Positions 33,693 through 45,335 of a DNA stretch of 64,000 nt are shown piece by piece. Under the pieces are notes generated by a model. The model saw only the letters and a program-made list of their open reading frames with translations. It ran no database searches and was not told where the DNA came from. This DNA comes from Plantago ovata (lineage: Eukaryota; Streptophyta; Magnoliopsida; Lamiales; Plantaginaceae). Within the stretch, counting starts at the first letter, position 1; every line of letters starts with the position of its first letter. A program made the position numbers and the translations under genes. Location: assembly GCA_028274465.1 (NCBI GenBank), contig CM051458.1, positions 87,192,085 through 87,256,084 on the forward strand. Direction: 5' to 3'.

Positions 33693-35650
33693 TTATTAAT
33701 TTGAAGTTTATTTAACGTTTTAGATGTCGTGAAATGACGACTCTTATGATTTGATCATGTAGATATGTTTGTAGATGTTTGTGGATATTATTGCAGGGCC
33801 AAAAATTAAGGCCTATCTATAGATTCTTCCATTTGTTCTATAACTAGTTATTTATTGATTTCACTTAGTCTCAAGTGGTTCAGTCTTTCTATAAGAGTAA
33901 AAGTAATGGTTGTAATATTTTTCGTTTAAAAAAAAAAACTTCAAAATGAATAGCCGTGTAAGAATATGAAAAAAAGTGTAAGTTTTGAATTTTATATTTG
34001 TTCTATTTCGAGTAACCAAATTAAATGAAGCAAAATGTTTAGTTAGTTTTGTTGGATATATTAAATAGCGTTGTTGAGCTTGTACCAACTACAGGAGTTG
34101 GTAAAACGTGTTATGCAGCTCATCCATCTAATTTTCTTTTCTCATGGTTGAAAAAATTTCAAGGTCTACGAATGCTTCTACACTGTTGGACAAGTCTTGA
34201 TTGCAAGAGAAGTCAAAGACGAGGCGAATTATTTGAAATTTTGAAGTACTATTAAATGGGCAAAAGCTAAATATTGCAGTTTAGTGCCTTTATTATTCTA
34301 CTCTTTTGCACACCACACATGCACCTACCTACCTTTTCTTCTTATACTCTCTAATTATCACTATCATCTTTCTTTTGGATTATGAAGAAAGCTTACAAAG
34401 TCAAGAGGGTTCCCGCGCAATAGTCAACACAATAAAAAATTAGTCATCGGCCCATCCACACACTTAACATGTTGTAAAAAAGTCTCGGAAGCCTATAGAA
34501 TCTCGTGGATCTCATGTGGAAACTGGAAACTTTGGGAGGAGGTTGGGTTGATTTTAATATTCAACTATTTCAGACTTTCGTAACCCATTTAGAAGGTTTG
34601 ATAGGGTTCATGATAAAATACTCTCATGATTAGTACGTCCATACACGAATGGAGATACTAATAAAACGGCAAAGTAAAGAAAAAAAACTCAAAATAAAAT
34701 GATTCAATCATGTGTTTCACATCACCCCATTAACTAAGTCATTATGGTAACGATTAGAAGATTTCTTCGATGCTGAGTGAAAATCAACTACATCTATGAG
34801 GGAGACACACACGGTGGCTGATATTACCTCGTCCCTTCTTGGATAGGAAGTGGAGCTACATCCCCTTGTGTCCTCTTTATTTCAAGCACAAATTTAGTTG
34901 GTTTGGGCTTTTTGAGTTAGATCAAGCTACTACTTACCTCTTTTTATAAAGATTAGTCATCCCGCTGGCGCTGAGGGCTGACACCAAATCATCTATAAGA
35001 GATACACCATGTGGTGGCTCACTTTAGATTTACTTCTTGGGTGCAAAGATCTTGCATGAATACACTGATTTGAACAATTTACTTAGAATTGTGCTTGATA
35101 AGTGCTTGCAATGGTCTTACTCGAGATTTCTTGCCTTACCAAAAAGCCACATAAGACCTACACTGAAATGGTATTCCATCGTAAAATGTCCATCGATTTT
35201 TTGTTGTTTCTTGTAGTCATGACACGAGAGCTACTTTGATGGTATGTAATAGGTGTAACAATCTTATTTCCCGTATCAAAGTATCATTTATCTTAGCTCA
35301 GTAAGTAGTAGTTCTACAAAACGTAACTAAGACAAAGTTGTGCATATCTCAGCATAAACCGCTGTCAAAATGCTAAAGAAAAATTATTAGTCTAAATCGA
35401 TGCAAAACAAACCCGAAGTACTATTATTTAATTTTCCTATTATAATTATAATTGTAATGGGTATATTTCGGTAGAATAGAGGAATATTCAAGTATACAGC
35501 CCTTTTTGTAGTTTCTACGTTTCTGGTACTAGCCAAACAAAGCCATTCAAACTATTCCCAACCAAAACGGCGTAGTTCATAATTGATATTACCCCCAAAT
35601 TCGAACCCAAAACCAAACCCTAACCCCTTCAATCAATCAATCCTCCAACA
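33693..35650. other. Intergenic DNA, no gene supported
   Basis: It holds the receptor kinase 3' UTR, then AT-rich sequence. Two related stretches (near 34794 and 34990, both with ATCTAT-AG-GA-ACAC and GGTGGCT) look like an old short duplication. The last 100 bases are the leader of the next gene. Confidence 0.5.
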
Positions 35651-36004
35651 ATGGCCAGACCATCCTCGAGCAGGCAGCTGATCACCTCCGCTTCCACCAC
35701 GCCCGCCACCGCAACCACAACTATAACTCTCGATACAGCTTCGTCGTCCAATCAACAACAGTCCCAGATCAGAGACTCCTTAGTTCTGAAACTAAAGCCT
35801 CTTAAGAAGAAGGTTTCCTGGAAAGAAGGTACCGTCGACAACGAGTTCATGAACAAGAAGAGTTCGAAGAAATGCTGCATATTCCACAAGGAGAAGCCCT
35901 TCGATGAGGACGATTCAGATGCCGAGGACTGCGATCATGGTCACGGCGATGCTGAGGGTGGCAAGGATAGTAAGCAAGATGAGAATTGCTGTGTCGATCA
36001 TTGA
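35651..36004 (+). CDS. INH3: Type 1 protein phosphatase inhibitor-3 (PPP1R11/Ypi1 family)
   Basis: One exon of 117 residues, matching the small size of plant inhibitor-3 proteins. The N-terminus is Ser/Thr-rich and disordered. The conserved core runs [19 protein letters not shown] (about 52-70), which includes the RVxF-type PP1-docking motif in the form KVSW. It is followed by the signature [19 protein letters not shown], then an acidic His/Cys tail. The family binds nuclear PP1 catalytic subunits and restrains their activity; the Arabidopsis relative is essential in embryos. The start is the first ATG, in good context (ACAATGG). It is intronless, and the 3' flank shows no second exon. Confidence 0.92.
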   Translation: MARPSSSRQLITSASTTPATATTTITLDTASSSNQQQSQIRDSLVLKLKPLKKKVSWKEGTVDNEFMNKKSSKKCCIFHKEKPFDEDDSDAEDCDHGHGDAEGGKDSKQDENCCVDH

Positions 36005-38260
36005 GAGGGGATCTTACTGTAAGTGTAAGACTGGATATAGCAGTGATTGTTAAGATTTAGAACCTCGATGATCCTTCTGTATGTATTTTACTTTTACTTT
36101 GGGTTTATGGAAGTTAATGTTGATTACAGGAACTTACCTTAATGTTGATTCTGTTCATTGCAGCAGTGACTTTTTTAGATTATGCTCTTTTTATGTTGCA
36201 TTTTGTTGTGTTATATGGAAAACTAGAACATATGGATTGCGTCTGCGTGATATATCATAATTAGTTAGATTGGACTTGGTGGATTGTTGCTGAAGCTTAT
36301 GGTTACTGAAGTAATTTGGTTTTCACCTTTTAGCATTCGCGGTTAGTTTGAATGTACACTTCATGGTTGATTTTGACTTGATGGAACCCAAGTGTTTTCG
36401 GTTTTCAATGGTGTGAGTTTTACTTATTTGATAAGTTTCATTTGGTTTAATTTTCTTGGTCTTGGGTAATTTTTCTATTTGGGTGTTGACAGTGTTTTGC
36501 TGTTGTAGTTGCTGATTGTTGCAGAAATGACCAAGTAAGACATGTTTATGTGAAGTATCTTTGCAGAGCTGTATGTTGTATGTGTGAGCTGTGGCACTGC
36601 TTGGTTTATTATTCTTTTTTCCACCAGGAAATCCTTATGTAGCAATATTATACTGATAGTCAGAAATAAATGGCCTTGGGAATGGACTTAGCCAAATGTT
36701 TTGTGCTGGAAAACCATATTAGATAGATTTGAGAAACGAGTTGGTTCTGTATTATACCCGTCTCAGAAGGCAAAACGTGATTTAGATAGTCTAACAGGTA
36801 TATACACCTCCGTACTCCGTTCATGTGTTGGCGCCTTCCTTTAATTTACACATCCACCATAAAATTAGGAAGAACCATACATCACCTGCACTGTGTGTTA
36901 GGCACATGCCACTCATTTGCACAAGATTTGCAGAAAGGAACATGTAATTTGCATTCAGTTTTGAAGTTTGATTTACCTGATTGTCTTTCTGTCTGTGTTA
37001 TTAATTCAGCACTCCCATGTTGCATATTTATGGCTCAAATTAAGACTTGTGTTAAATATGAGATGAGACTAGCATAGTGCGAGGCTTGCGTTATGGGTTG
37101 TTAAACTTGCCTTATGGTGGTCACTGGTCACAGAAGTAGTAATATGGTCTTCAGTTTTCAAAATTGGTGGTTCTATTCTATGGAATGTTTTTATAACCTG
37201 ACTGGTATAAATTGATTGCTGATTGGAACTGAAAAGTTGCTTTCCACTTTTGACTGGTTTGGTTGATATAATCATTTCTTTATAGTTCATCTGGTTTCAA
37301 ATTTTGCTTAATGATCTTGCGAACCGCCCTCACGGCCTGTATTGTGGTCAACAGTCATCTCTTGCAGTTGCATATAGCTGATGCAGAAATCAGATCATGT
37401 TAAGCATTTCCCTTTGGAGCTGTCTAGCATGTGTAGGTTTGTGAAACTATGGGGTTGATTGATTCTCCTTCTATCTATCTGTCTGTCTTAGGCCAACGAT
37501 TACAGAATACAGAGAGTAATGTAATCGGAAACTGGAAAGGGAGCACATGAACATGATTACGAAGCCAACCATTTAAATCATACACATCAACTCTTTTGCA
37601 AGCTGGTGGGTTTATTGCGCAAGGGGCACATTTCAACTCTTTTGCAATCATTTAACACACACTTCACCCCAAACCTTTTTACAGGTTAGATTGAAAAAGA
37701 TCCTTTGTCTATGCTCTCGGTTGAATAGAAATAACAACATTTAGTCCTCAAAACACCATGCGAGACTCAAATATGACCGCCAATGCTAGTTTCATTACTC
37801 TACGTTACTTGCCAATGGTTTAAAGATTCCACTTGGACTCGGAAAATTATACTAGTTGATTTGTTCACATTTAAATCACATCCAACACTCAAATTTCCAG
37901 CAAGTGGAGCTCCAAATTTCAACCATTCGATGTGAAATACTATCACCAAGCCTGTGGTAGTCCCATTTTAGTTTACAATTCTATAAGTTATTTTTTTGAA
38001 TTTTTGCAACTTCTGTTATAATTAAGTTGAATTCCAGATGCTTTTGTTAAAAACTTTTAAGTTTGTAAACACTAGTATTTTATAATTTATTTAACTTCTA
38101 ATTAATTTTCTAAACACCTGATAAAATTATCTGCAAAGCAAAATTTAAACTTTTCCTTGAATTAATCTCCCTTAAGTGACCTTAATAAGTTGAATTTGTT
38201 ATGAACTATCGAGCGGTGTGTCTAAATCAAACAGCGCCTACATCTCATTCATTCTTCTTT
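36005..38260. other. Long gene-free interval
   Basis: The first few hundred T-rich bases are probably 3' UTR or flank of the inhibitor-3 gene. Short open frames (36823-37077 and others) have no motifs. From 37950 the DNA is AT-rich with repeats of CTTTT and AATTTA type. No RNA gene was recognised. Confidence 0.5.
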
Positions 38261-38567
38261 TTTCTTTATGAAAAAAAATTATTCATTAGAGAGATAACTG
38301 AATGAGCGGTGCGGTGCAAACATGGTCTTTGCATTAAATCGGATCGATCGCATACGCTATTTTTCTGCTCTTCTTCTTCTTCAACCCTACACCTTTTCGC
38401 AGCAGTCATGAAAGGAAATTCGTAAAGCATATGCAAACGCAAATCTAACAAAAAACTTAGCGCAACATAAATTAACTTCAAACTTGATAAAATTCCTAAA
38501 CGAAATTACAACTCAAAAACCCTCAAATCACAAACCAATCAACCAGTAAACAAGACAAAGAAACTTA

Positions 38568-38657
<90 letters not shown>
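38568..38657. repeat. (AAT)30 microsatellite
   Basis: Thirty uninterrupted AAT units, about 125 bases after the stop codon of the 11-mer repeat gene (minus strand), so probably in or just past its 3' UTR. It should be highly variable between individuals. Confidence 0.97.
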
Positions 38658-38782
38658 TCTGAAGTCTGAACTAATTAGCGATAATAAACCAATCATAGAC
38701 AAAATTAACCAAAAAAAAAAAAAAAACTTTTGTTCACGCTAAATTGGAAGAGCAGAGCAGGTCTATCATGTCTAGCCTAAAT

Positions 38783-39040
38783 CTATTTCTTCTGAAAGAG
38801 CTTAGATTTGTTGTACTTGAGCTTAATCCAGTTGATTCCAGCTGAAGTACCTTCCTTAACCTTGACAGCAGCAACCTTGGATTTCTCAAATCCAGCAGAA
38901 GCGACAACCTTAGTCTTCTGGAAACCGGTTGAAGCCACGTCCATGGATCTACCGAGCTTTTCACTCACAGTCTTGGAGAGCTTCGGCTTGGGCTTGTCAG
39001 CTCCGGCACCGTATGAGTTGTTGTTGTCGTTGAACGCCAT
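38783..39040 (-). CDS. 85-residue protein with 11-residue amphipathic repeats
   Basis: ATG at 39040, stop TAG at 38783. The N-terminus is Asn/Pro/Lys-rich, then about residues 34-77 fall into consecutive 11-mers: DVASTGFQKTK, VVASAGFEKSK, VAAVKVKEGTS, AGINWIKLKYN. A basic tail follows (KSKLFQKK). Such periodicity with Lys, Gly and small residues is seen in membrane- and lipid-droplet-binding 3-11 helices (synuclein, perilipin) and in some LEA proteins. I believe plant genomes carry small conserved proteins of this type without assigned function. No signal peptide or membrane span. A TATA box lies about 105 bases upstream, so it is likely a real, expressed gene. Membrane binding is inference. 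Confidence 0.8.
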   Translation of the reverse strand: MAFNDNNNSYGAGADKPKPKLSKTVSEKLGRSMDVASTGFQKTKVVASAGFEKSKVAAVKVKEGTSAGINWIKLKYNKSKLFQKK

Positions 39041-39144
39041 CGGAATCGGGAAGAGATAAGGTTGAATTGATTTGGACTGATTTGAGAATAAATAGGTGAG
39101 GATTTGAATTGCGAATTGGGGTTTTGGGGTTTGTTATTGTTTTG

Positions 39145-39152
39145 TATTTATA
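39145..39152 (-). promoter_or_regulatory. TATA box of the 85-residue protein gene
   Basis: TATAAATA on the minus strand, 105 bases before the ATG at 39040, within a GC-richer patch. Position and sequence are ideal for a plant core promoter. Confidence 0.7.
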
Positions 39153-39159
39153 GAGGGCA

Positions 39160-40861
39160 GAGTGTGAGCTGGTGGACTTGGTGGGCACGTCTTTCGGTAT
39201 CTTTTGTCCTCTGTTACCACAACAACTCTAATTGGTATATGCTCTCCTCACAATCGCTGGCACGCTTTACTTGGGCTTGTGACTAACTTTTGCACCACTT
39301 CTCAAGCATATATTCTCACCAATTATACCATTCAACTTTTCTATAGTTATCTACTCTATTTCCATCATTAAGATGTAGTTTTACATTCATATTCGATGCT
39401 TAAGAACATTCCGTTTATTTAATTAATTTTAAATTATAAACAAATTCGGTTAATTCTTCTTTTCTTTTAAGAAAAGAACAAAACATTACTCTAATTTTTT
39501 GTTAAAATATTATTTACTCATTTGCTCTTTTATATATTTTGTGTGTTTTATGATTTGACGATTTCACTCACAATTTCAGGTGAGTGAATGCAAAAAATAA
39601 AAAAATAAAAAAATGAAAAGAACGAAGAATTAGATGTTTATTTCTCGATCGATTATGTTCTTGAAATCTTAATGACGGAATTATCTCATTCTCATGTTAG
39701 ATCCTCTTGGATCAACAATCGAATTAATAACAGTTACATAAAAAAACTATTCATTTGAGATCATTTTTATGTTGACCAAATTCGATCTAGAGAGAAAAGA
39801 ACCAGACAAGAGATTTCGGTGAATAATCTTTATTCAACATCAAAAGCGTACATAACAAATAAACAACAAACAAGCTTATATATACTAGTGATCCTGATAT
39901 AGAGTGTCATTAGAATTCTAATTAAGCGTAAAAAAATTGTAAAAGTAAATTCATTACTATTCGCCTTCGTCTCCAAGAAATTTTATACTAATTTAAATAA
40001 ACAAGATTCTTAATTACTTCCATCACTGGATCTCCCATGGGCCACAAACTAGCCACGTTCCAAGCGTGTAGGAATTTCCGAATCCCTATATAATATAAAT
40101 TATATAATACTGTTATATAGGGATTCTAAAATTAACATGTATATTGTATTGATCCTTTTAATGATTTAACACTGGTTAAATTGTCAATCTAATAAGGACG
40201 TGAAAATAAAATTGTCGTAGTAAGATTAGAATGATAATGAAAAGGGCTAATCATGCTTGATCCTTTTTTAACCTGGATATCTGGTTGGGGTTTCACACAA
40301 TTCTAGACTAGTACGTCTGCGTGTACGCGTATTGAACACGATCATTTGTGGAATTTAGATAACATATTCCTACATGATAGCTTGGCGGTCTGATTTATAT
40401 ACCATGTCAACTTGAGGAAGAAGGAAATCAAAACCAAGGGAAATGTCTGTTTAACAAGGGTCAATCTTGGAAATTTCAAGATAGAGAGACGATCGCTCTC
40501 TCTGGTTGGAATAGTAGCATTCAACTGGTATAATGAAGCTTCTTCCATCACAAGCTCTCTTATGATTATTATCAGTAAAACACAAAGGGATACAATAAAA
40601 CCACAAATCACACAACTTTAATTCAGACTTAAACTAACAGGGCAAACACAGTCTCAGTACTCAAATTACCACAGCAGAATATAAGTCTGCTACCAAAGTA
40701 AGAGCCTAGATAGACAACATATAGTATTATCCAAATAGCATCATTAGCTTGTAGCACTAGCACAGAATGAAAACTGAAGCTCGCAAACCGTGTGATAACT
40801 TGAACGGAAACTGAAGCTTTTGAACCTGATTCTCAGGCTCCAGTTTTCAGAGTTCAGATGT
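39160..40861. other. Gene-free interval
   Basis: AT-rich DNA between the upstream side of the 11-mer repeat gene and the 3' end of the F-box gene. Open frames near 40342-40621 on both strands show no motif. A short perfect palindrome around 40080-40135 (ATAGGGATTC and GAATCCCTAT, enclosing TATAATATAAATTATATAAT) is the only structure seen. Confidence 0.5.
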
Positions 40862-42073
40862 TCAAGATAAGTCACGGTGATTCCATGACACTAGTGTATT
40901 CCTATGCGGAATGTAGAGCTGTTCTGTGTGAGTTACCATCAGATCATCATCAGCATCTCGCGTATAGATCTTCTTCAAACTATCTTTTACAAAGTCGTAG
41001 ACATATAAATTGTTCCCCGGGAACTCAAACACCATACCTCTCCCATTACTTGAGCTACAAACTGGAACAACAGACCTAGCGTCAAACTGCAGATATACGC
41101 TATATTGCTTGACCCAATGTTCGACTCCTCCAGCTGTCTTTTTCAAAATCCAAACTTGGATTAGATTTAGTGACGCATGAGTAACATATCCAAGAGCTCC
41201 CCCAATCTCGACCAGTCGATCATTCGAAGTACAAATTATAGGCAGCTTTTTAGTTAGAAATTTCTCTTCCTCAACATTAAGTGAGAGAATTTTATCACCA
41301 CCGTGTATCCGAGGCATCCAGTACAACGAACCACCAACAGGTACTGGCATCAGTGTAATATCTTGTAACAAATTCGAGGAGGGGCCGTCTATAACAGTCC
41401 ATTTTCCAGTATTTATGCAAAAAATTTCACACCCGCAGTATTCTGCTGATTCACGAAATAAGTGCACTACCTTATATGATCTTTCCTTACTGCAGAAGAC
41501 CAATCCATAGCATTCTTGGAAACCGATTGTTCCTGATGGGAGATTCATATGTTTCCTTGTCACAGGGTTCATGAGTATCAAGCTTGCCTCCTTGTCTGTT
41601 TCACCAAGGACCAAACCATCATAGCTTGCTTGGACCCTAACCATGCTGATCATACTGGATTCCACAAAATTATCCTGCCCTCTCTCAAAATCCACAAAGT
41701 GGAAGTAAGATTTTTGCCTGGAATCACCTGTGAGCTGAGTGCTGTATGCATCACAGATCTGAACACGAGAGATCAAAACCGTGTCAGATTGCTCTCTGTG
41801 GAACTCAATGAACACGGAGCTGTTGATCATTTCGAACCATGTCTTGCAAACAAACTGCATCTTGCAAAGGGATTCCCCTGGAAGTAAAACGAAAACCTTG
41901 AAGAGCATATCATACGGTAGTGATAACTCATAGATATCACCTGATTCAGAACGAGCCTGTAGAGTTGGCCGCTTCAGTGCTGATTTTTTGTTGAGAAACT
42001 GAACCAGCTTCTGGAATTTCTTGCTATGAAATTTAGATTCATGTCGTCGCCTCCTAAATATATTTCTATCCAT
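40862..42073 (-). CDS. F-box protein with F-box-associated domain
   Basis: 403 residues in one exon from ATG 42073 (MDRNIFRRRRHES); the open frame extends further upstream but contains no earlier ATG. The N-terminus is strongly basic (possible nuclear signal), then an F-box at about 49-92: ELSLPYDMLFKVFVLLPGES, then LCKMQFVCKTWFEMINSSVF. The rest resembles the F-box-associated beta-propeller type: YDGLVLGE, LMNPVTRKHMNLP, YGLVFCSKERSYKVVHLF and a GGSLYW element, typical of plant FBA/kelch-like substrate domains. It would act as substrate adaptor of an SCF ubiquitin ligase. Target unknown; this family is large and fast evolving. A 5' UTR exon near 43900-43960 ending at a donor (CAG|GTATGATC, minus) may belong to it. 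Confidence 0.88.
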   Translation of the reverse strand: MDRNIFRRRRHESKFHSKKFQKLVQFLNKKSALKRPTLQARSESGDIYELSLPYDMLFKVFVLLPGESLCKMQFVCKTWFEMINSSVFIEFHREQSDTVLISRVQICDAYSTQLTGDSRQKSYFHFVDFERGQDNFVESSMISMVRVQASYDGLVLGETDKEASLILMNPVTRKHMNLPSGTIGFQECYGLVFCSKERSYKVVHLFRESAEYCGCEIFCINTGKWTVIDGPSSNLLQDITLMPVPVGGSLYWMPRIHGGDKILSLNVEEEKFLTKKLPIICTSNDRLVEIGGALGYVTHASLNLIQVWILKKTAGGVEHWVKQYSVYLQFDARSVVPVCSSSNGRGMVFEFPGNNLYVYDFVKDSLKKIYTRDADDDLMVTHTEQLYIPHRNTLVSWNHRDLS

Positions 42074-45000
42074 ATTCGGATTATGGAATATTATGAATAC
42101 TTTTGTACAAGATTGAAGAACACTCTTTTGATTCTGCAAGAAGAAGGAAAGAAAGGTAAGATATTGATGGATGAAATCTTCAAAAGCAGTAAAAGAACAT
42201 TGCTATGGTCGAAAAACTACCTGTTCCTTTGTTTCATTCACAAATGGTCAATTATTTAAGCTTTAGTGAAAAGCATTTCCTTATCCTGTCCTATTATAAT
42301 ACTTGGCGATTGATTATATGCTCCATGAGAGGAGATATAGGGGCCTAATTGTCAGTACTCTAATATTTTAAGACATAGGTGCCTTAATTATTATCTAAAC
42401 CAAGTTGGCAGCAGCCTTCTTTATCCGGGACCAACTTTGTCAACATTTGTATGGAAATGGCCGAGTCATTTGTCACTATGGAAAATAATAATGTGGAATT
42501 GGGGACCAGAGCCGGATTGACCAAGACCTTGTAATCAAGACTTACTAAGGAATCTTCTACTTCTTCAAGGAGTGACTTAGGAATTATGCTACAAACTGCT
42601 ACACAGTGACATATACACAGGTTCTGTAGTATTAGAGTACTAAGACATGGTAAGGCTGTGCAGCAGTACAAGGTGGCATCGAGCATATCAATTCATGATA
42701 ACTGTATTTTCTTGAAACCAACAAGTTGTGATCTATCTTTCATATCACTGCCTAGTTTTCTGTCAGCATGTTCGCATCTGATACCAAAGGGTCACTGTTT
42801 ACTCAATCCTCAACTTTGAACTTAAATCCACCAACCTGTTGGGTTTCAGTTCATCTACCTGAGAGCTTCGTAGGAGATCCCTTACTCCTCTATAGTTGAT
42901 TCTATCGGCTGGCTTGACTGAGGAAAACTAGTACATGGGTCTAACTCTAACTACCTTCATTCGTGTTTCCATAGCATAATGAGGGACTTGCTTAGTTGCT
43001 TTGGACGCATTTATACAACATACGAATATGAATTTTCAATTTCTGTGTAATTCTTTTACAGAAGAAATTACTGACAGTCTGACCTGCTCATTGACACTAG
43101 CTAGGAATAATACACCTAGTTCTAAACTAGTCCCATGCCAAGTAGGAGAAACGAAGGATATTGGAACACAAGTACCATGAACACGAATTTCAGAAATTTC
43201 TAGCTAAGATGCAACATATGGAGAACACAATACAGGGCAATGTTCCTAATGTATCACAGGAATTTTTCTTAGAACGATTTATACAAAACGGAGAATTCAT
43301 ATAAATTGGTTGATTTTACATGGCTGTAAAAATAACTGCAATTCTTTCAATCACCAGTTCACCACTCACCAGGAATATAAGTTTACAATTTATATGTAAC
43401 AATTTTACACTTAAGCAGAGAGATTCCAAATCTTTCCAATCCATGACCCCTACATTTTGATGGCTCCATTGTCAAGGAGCACATACATAAACTACATTGA
43501 TGCACACCACATAATGGCGAAATAAAAGCTTCAAAAGGTACAAGGTATTCAGCACTCACTCTTCCTGTTTCTTTAGATTGGCTACGTATTGTTTCTCATT
43601 TTGTTCACAACCGTTGTATCACACTTCTAAAAAAACAAATTCAAAACTGAAGTACAAAAGGGAGTTACCAGGCAAATCAAATCCTTCTGTTTATAAATCT
43701 AGAGTTTCAATTAATCAAACTCGAAACGACCACATATTGTATTATTGCAGTGTATTATTTCAGTCAACTCATAAGTCATACCTAATACTCGTAATTATTA
43801 TCATAATCGATCGTAATTGATGAATGAAACCATGAACGCGTCGGAAGAAATTAACCATTAAGGAATACTGGATTACAGTGATAAGTATGATCGATCATAC
43901 CTGTATAGACGATGTATGTCGGCGGCTGGCTGATCGATCAGAGCTGGATCAACTTTGTTTTTTTCCTCCGAGATATGCGATTGGCTTTTAGACCTCTTTT
44001 GTTGGACGAGTGAACAACAGACAGCTGAATTTTTTATTCAGGGCTTTCACAGTGGCACTGGAGGAGAGAGAGAGCAAGTATTATTATTTACAAAGACTTT
44101 TTTACATAAGTGTACCATGTCACGAAATATCTTCTCATTTTATATCTCATTATTTCAAAAATTACGTTTTAGTCTAAGAACTTTATTTTTAGTGTTGATC
44201 ATGCATTATTTACAAAAATGCAATTGACTCTAAATGTGCAAAACATACGGTACCTTAACTATTTTATTTTTTTCCCCCTATATTTAGTAAATTCTAACTT
44301 TTTTATAAATAATAGTATCAATTTTTTTAAAACATCTTCTTCTCCAAAGTTCCGATACCAAAACATTCTGATACCAAAGTTGTGCAAGCTTCGGATGGAG
44401 CTTGCAAGCTCTAGATCAAAATTTACACAACTTTGATTTGGAACAGCAAGCTCCGATCCGAAGTTGTGCAAGTTCCTGACAGAAGCTTGCATAAGCCTTT
44501 TAGTAATTTAATATTTTATTTTATTCTATGAGTTTAGTTAGTTTATTTCTTTACTCTCTCTCTCTCTTTTTGTGTTTTACTAAAAATACTAAGGTTGTTT
44601 GGTTCCTTCAAAATCTAATTTTGGCATCAGTGCAATCTGTGAAAATAAACGGCATCGAAGCCAAGGCAATTCCCATGCACCCAACATTAACAAGCATCTA
44701 AATGCAACCGAAATGCTTGTGATTTTCTCAAAACTCCTTTAAACGACATCTTCAGTTCAAGAAGCCTCAAAATTTTGAAGCATCCATCGTTGACAATCAT
44801 CTAAATCTTAAATTTAATTGTAATTGATAAGCATTACGATACATGCAAGCATCTCCGGTCTATTCATCAGATTCTTTTGGAAGATATGGGAAACTTTGGT
44901 GAAAATGAAATGTGATGCTCGATTAAATTTAGTTTGAATTTGATTGATAGTGAAATAGATGATGGAAATTAGTTGGAGATAATTAGAAATGAATTTAACC

Positions 45001-45300
45001 ATTTTAATACTAAAATTAGTAGGATTATTAATATGTAAATAAATTTTTCGTTGAATTATAGAAGTAATTAATTGATTAGTATAGAGTACTAATTTGATAT
45101 AAAAAAAATTAAAAATAGAAATATGATTAATTTGTAATTATTTCAATAAGTAACCCACGGAGTAGGGGCCCGGAGTAGGTGGAGAGAATCCATATAATCT
45201 TTTGTACATTTTTGATAATTATGAGGATTTTATATTCATTTTTTAATAACGTGACTTGGCGTGGGGTTTATTGTATTTATACTATTTTTAGGAGAATAAA
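42074..45300. other. Gene-free interval upstream of the F-box gene
   Basis: It may include the F-box gene's first UTR exon around 43900. A cluster of related short repeats (AAGTTGTGCAAG... with GCTTGCAAGCT-like palindromes) lies at 44375-44495. The last part is the promoter of the dehydrogenase gene. No other gene was recognised. Confidence 0.5.
44375..44495. repeat. Short diverged direct repeats with AAGTTGTGCAAG core
   Basis: AAAGTTGTGCAAGCTTCGGA (44378) recurs as GAAGTTGTGCAAGTTCCTGA (44462), each followed within about 10 bases by an AGCTTGC block, with an inverted ACACAACTTTGAT between them. Spacing is about 84 bases. It can fold on itself. Origin unknown. Confidence 0.6.
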
Positions 45301-45335
45301 AGAGGAGAGACGACGATCCTCAACTCCATCACTCC

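Noticed and set aside
38568-38657. Possible CRISPR-like array
   Set aside because: A simple trinucleotide repeat with no spacers in a plant genome.
42074-42139. 22-residue N-terminal extension of the F-box protein
   Set aside because: It begins at a TTG codon; the first ATG in frame is at 42073.
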